Source: Craterostigma plantagineum (taxonomy: Eukaryota > Streptophyta > Magnoliopsida > Lamiales > Linderniaceae). From it: a DNA stretch of 64,000 nucleotides. Shown here in pieces: positions 63,803 to 64,000 of this stretch (within the stretch, counting starts at the first letter, position 1; each line of letters opens with the position of its first letter). The position numbers and the translations under genes were made by a program. Where the stretch lies: positions 1 through 64,000 of the forward strand of contig JAPQWV010000405.1 in assembly GCA_027422505.1 (NCBI GenBank), written 5' to 3'. Under the pieces are notes generated by a model. That model saw nothing but the letters and a program-made list of their open reading frames with translations, searched no databases and had not been told where the DNA came from.

Positions 63803-64000
63803 ATTACATATTAATAACGTTAATAATAACCAGTGTTTTAAATAGCATAATATAGTGCGCTACGTAGTGCGAAATAGCGTTAGTTTCCCCAAAAACACGT
63901 TAAAGCGCATAGAATATAGCGTTTTCCCCCCAAAAGCGTTATATATTGCGCTATTTAGCGTAATTTTGCGTGATTTAGCGAATTTCGCGTGATTTAGCGT

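Larger units (their letters stand above)
61592..64000. repeat. large direct duplication, copy 2 (truncated by window end)
   Basis: Second copy of 46764-49172. No difference seen. Includes the F-box gene at 61793-63187 and the hAT-type MITE at 63449-63802. Confidence 0.92.

Overview
The window is nuclear DNA of a flowering plant, most likely a eudicot. The evidence is spliced genes with GT/AG introns and plant-only protein families (RMA-type RING ligase, FLOE/DUF1421, F-box FBA, beta-expansin, DnaJ-ferredoxin). There are also plant transposon lineages (Athila-type Ty3/gypsy, Ty1/copia, a Mutator element carrying a DUF1985/Ulp1 gene). I cannot fix the species from sequence alone.

Layout. 1-6248: a chloroplast-type DnaJ-ferredoxin gene (minus, runs off the left edge), a single-exon F-box gene (plus) and the spliceosome disassembly G-patch protein STIPL1/TFIP11 (minus). 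6374-28908: one Mutator-like element (MULE) with a 9-bp target duplication and 56-bp imperfect inverted termini. It holds a captured DUF1985/Ulp1 SUMO-protease-like gene (plus) and a MURA transposase (minus). The transposase is split by a 14.2-kb Athila-type LTR retrotransposon (12798-26965, 5-bp duplication AAGTA). That retroelement encodes gag-pol and an Athila ORF1-like protein. It also carries a palindrome array and, on its antisense strand, a candidate 54-residue membrane miniprotein with its own TATA box and poly(A) signal.

28918-41183 is a gene-dense block: a 19-exon TypA/BipA-like organellar GTPase, an NFD6-like small organellar protein, a four-helix membrane protein of unknown role, DNA polymerase delta subunit 4, a FLOE-family (DUF1421) condensate protein and a small conserved two-exon gene.

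42040-44754 is a young TR-GAG-type copia derivative (LTRs plus gag/protease only). It is followed by an RMA-type RING E3 ligase with a 5' leader intron (45092-46734) and an intronless F-box gene. The segment 46764-49172, which contains that F-box gene, recurs at 61592-64000 at an offset of 14,828 bp with no difference that I could see. This is either a very recent duplication or an assembly artefact. Between the copies lie several MITE-like repeats, a GC-rich minisatellite and a beta-expansin pseudogene (53046-59484). The expansin is broken by a young full-length copia element (53140-58610) and also by small frameshifts in its last exon.

The host genes show no sign of acting in one pathway; they are an ordinary mixed plant neighbourhood. 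The unusual content is in the nested transposons: a SUMO-protease-carrying MULE, an antisense miniprotein gene inside an Athila element, and inverted copies of one palindromic repeat in the LTRs and the internal spacer.
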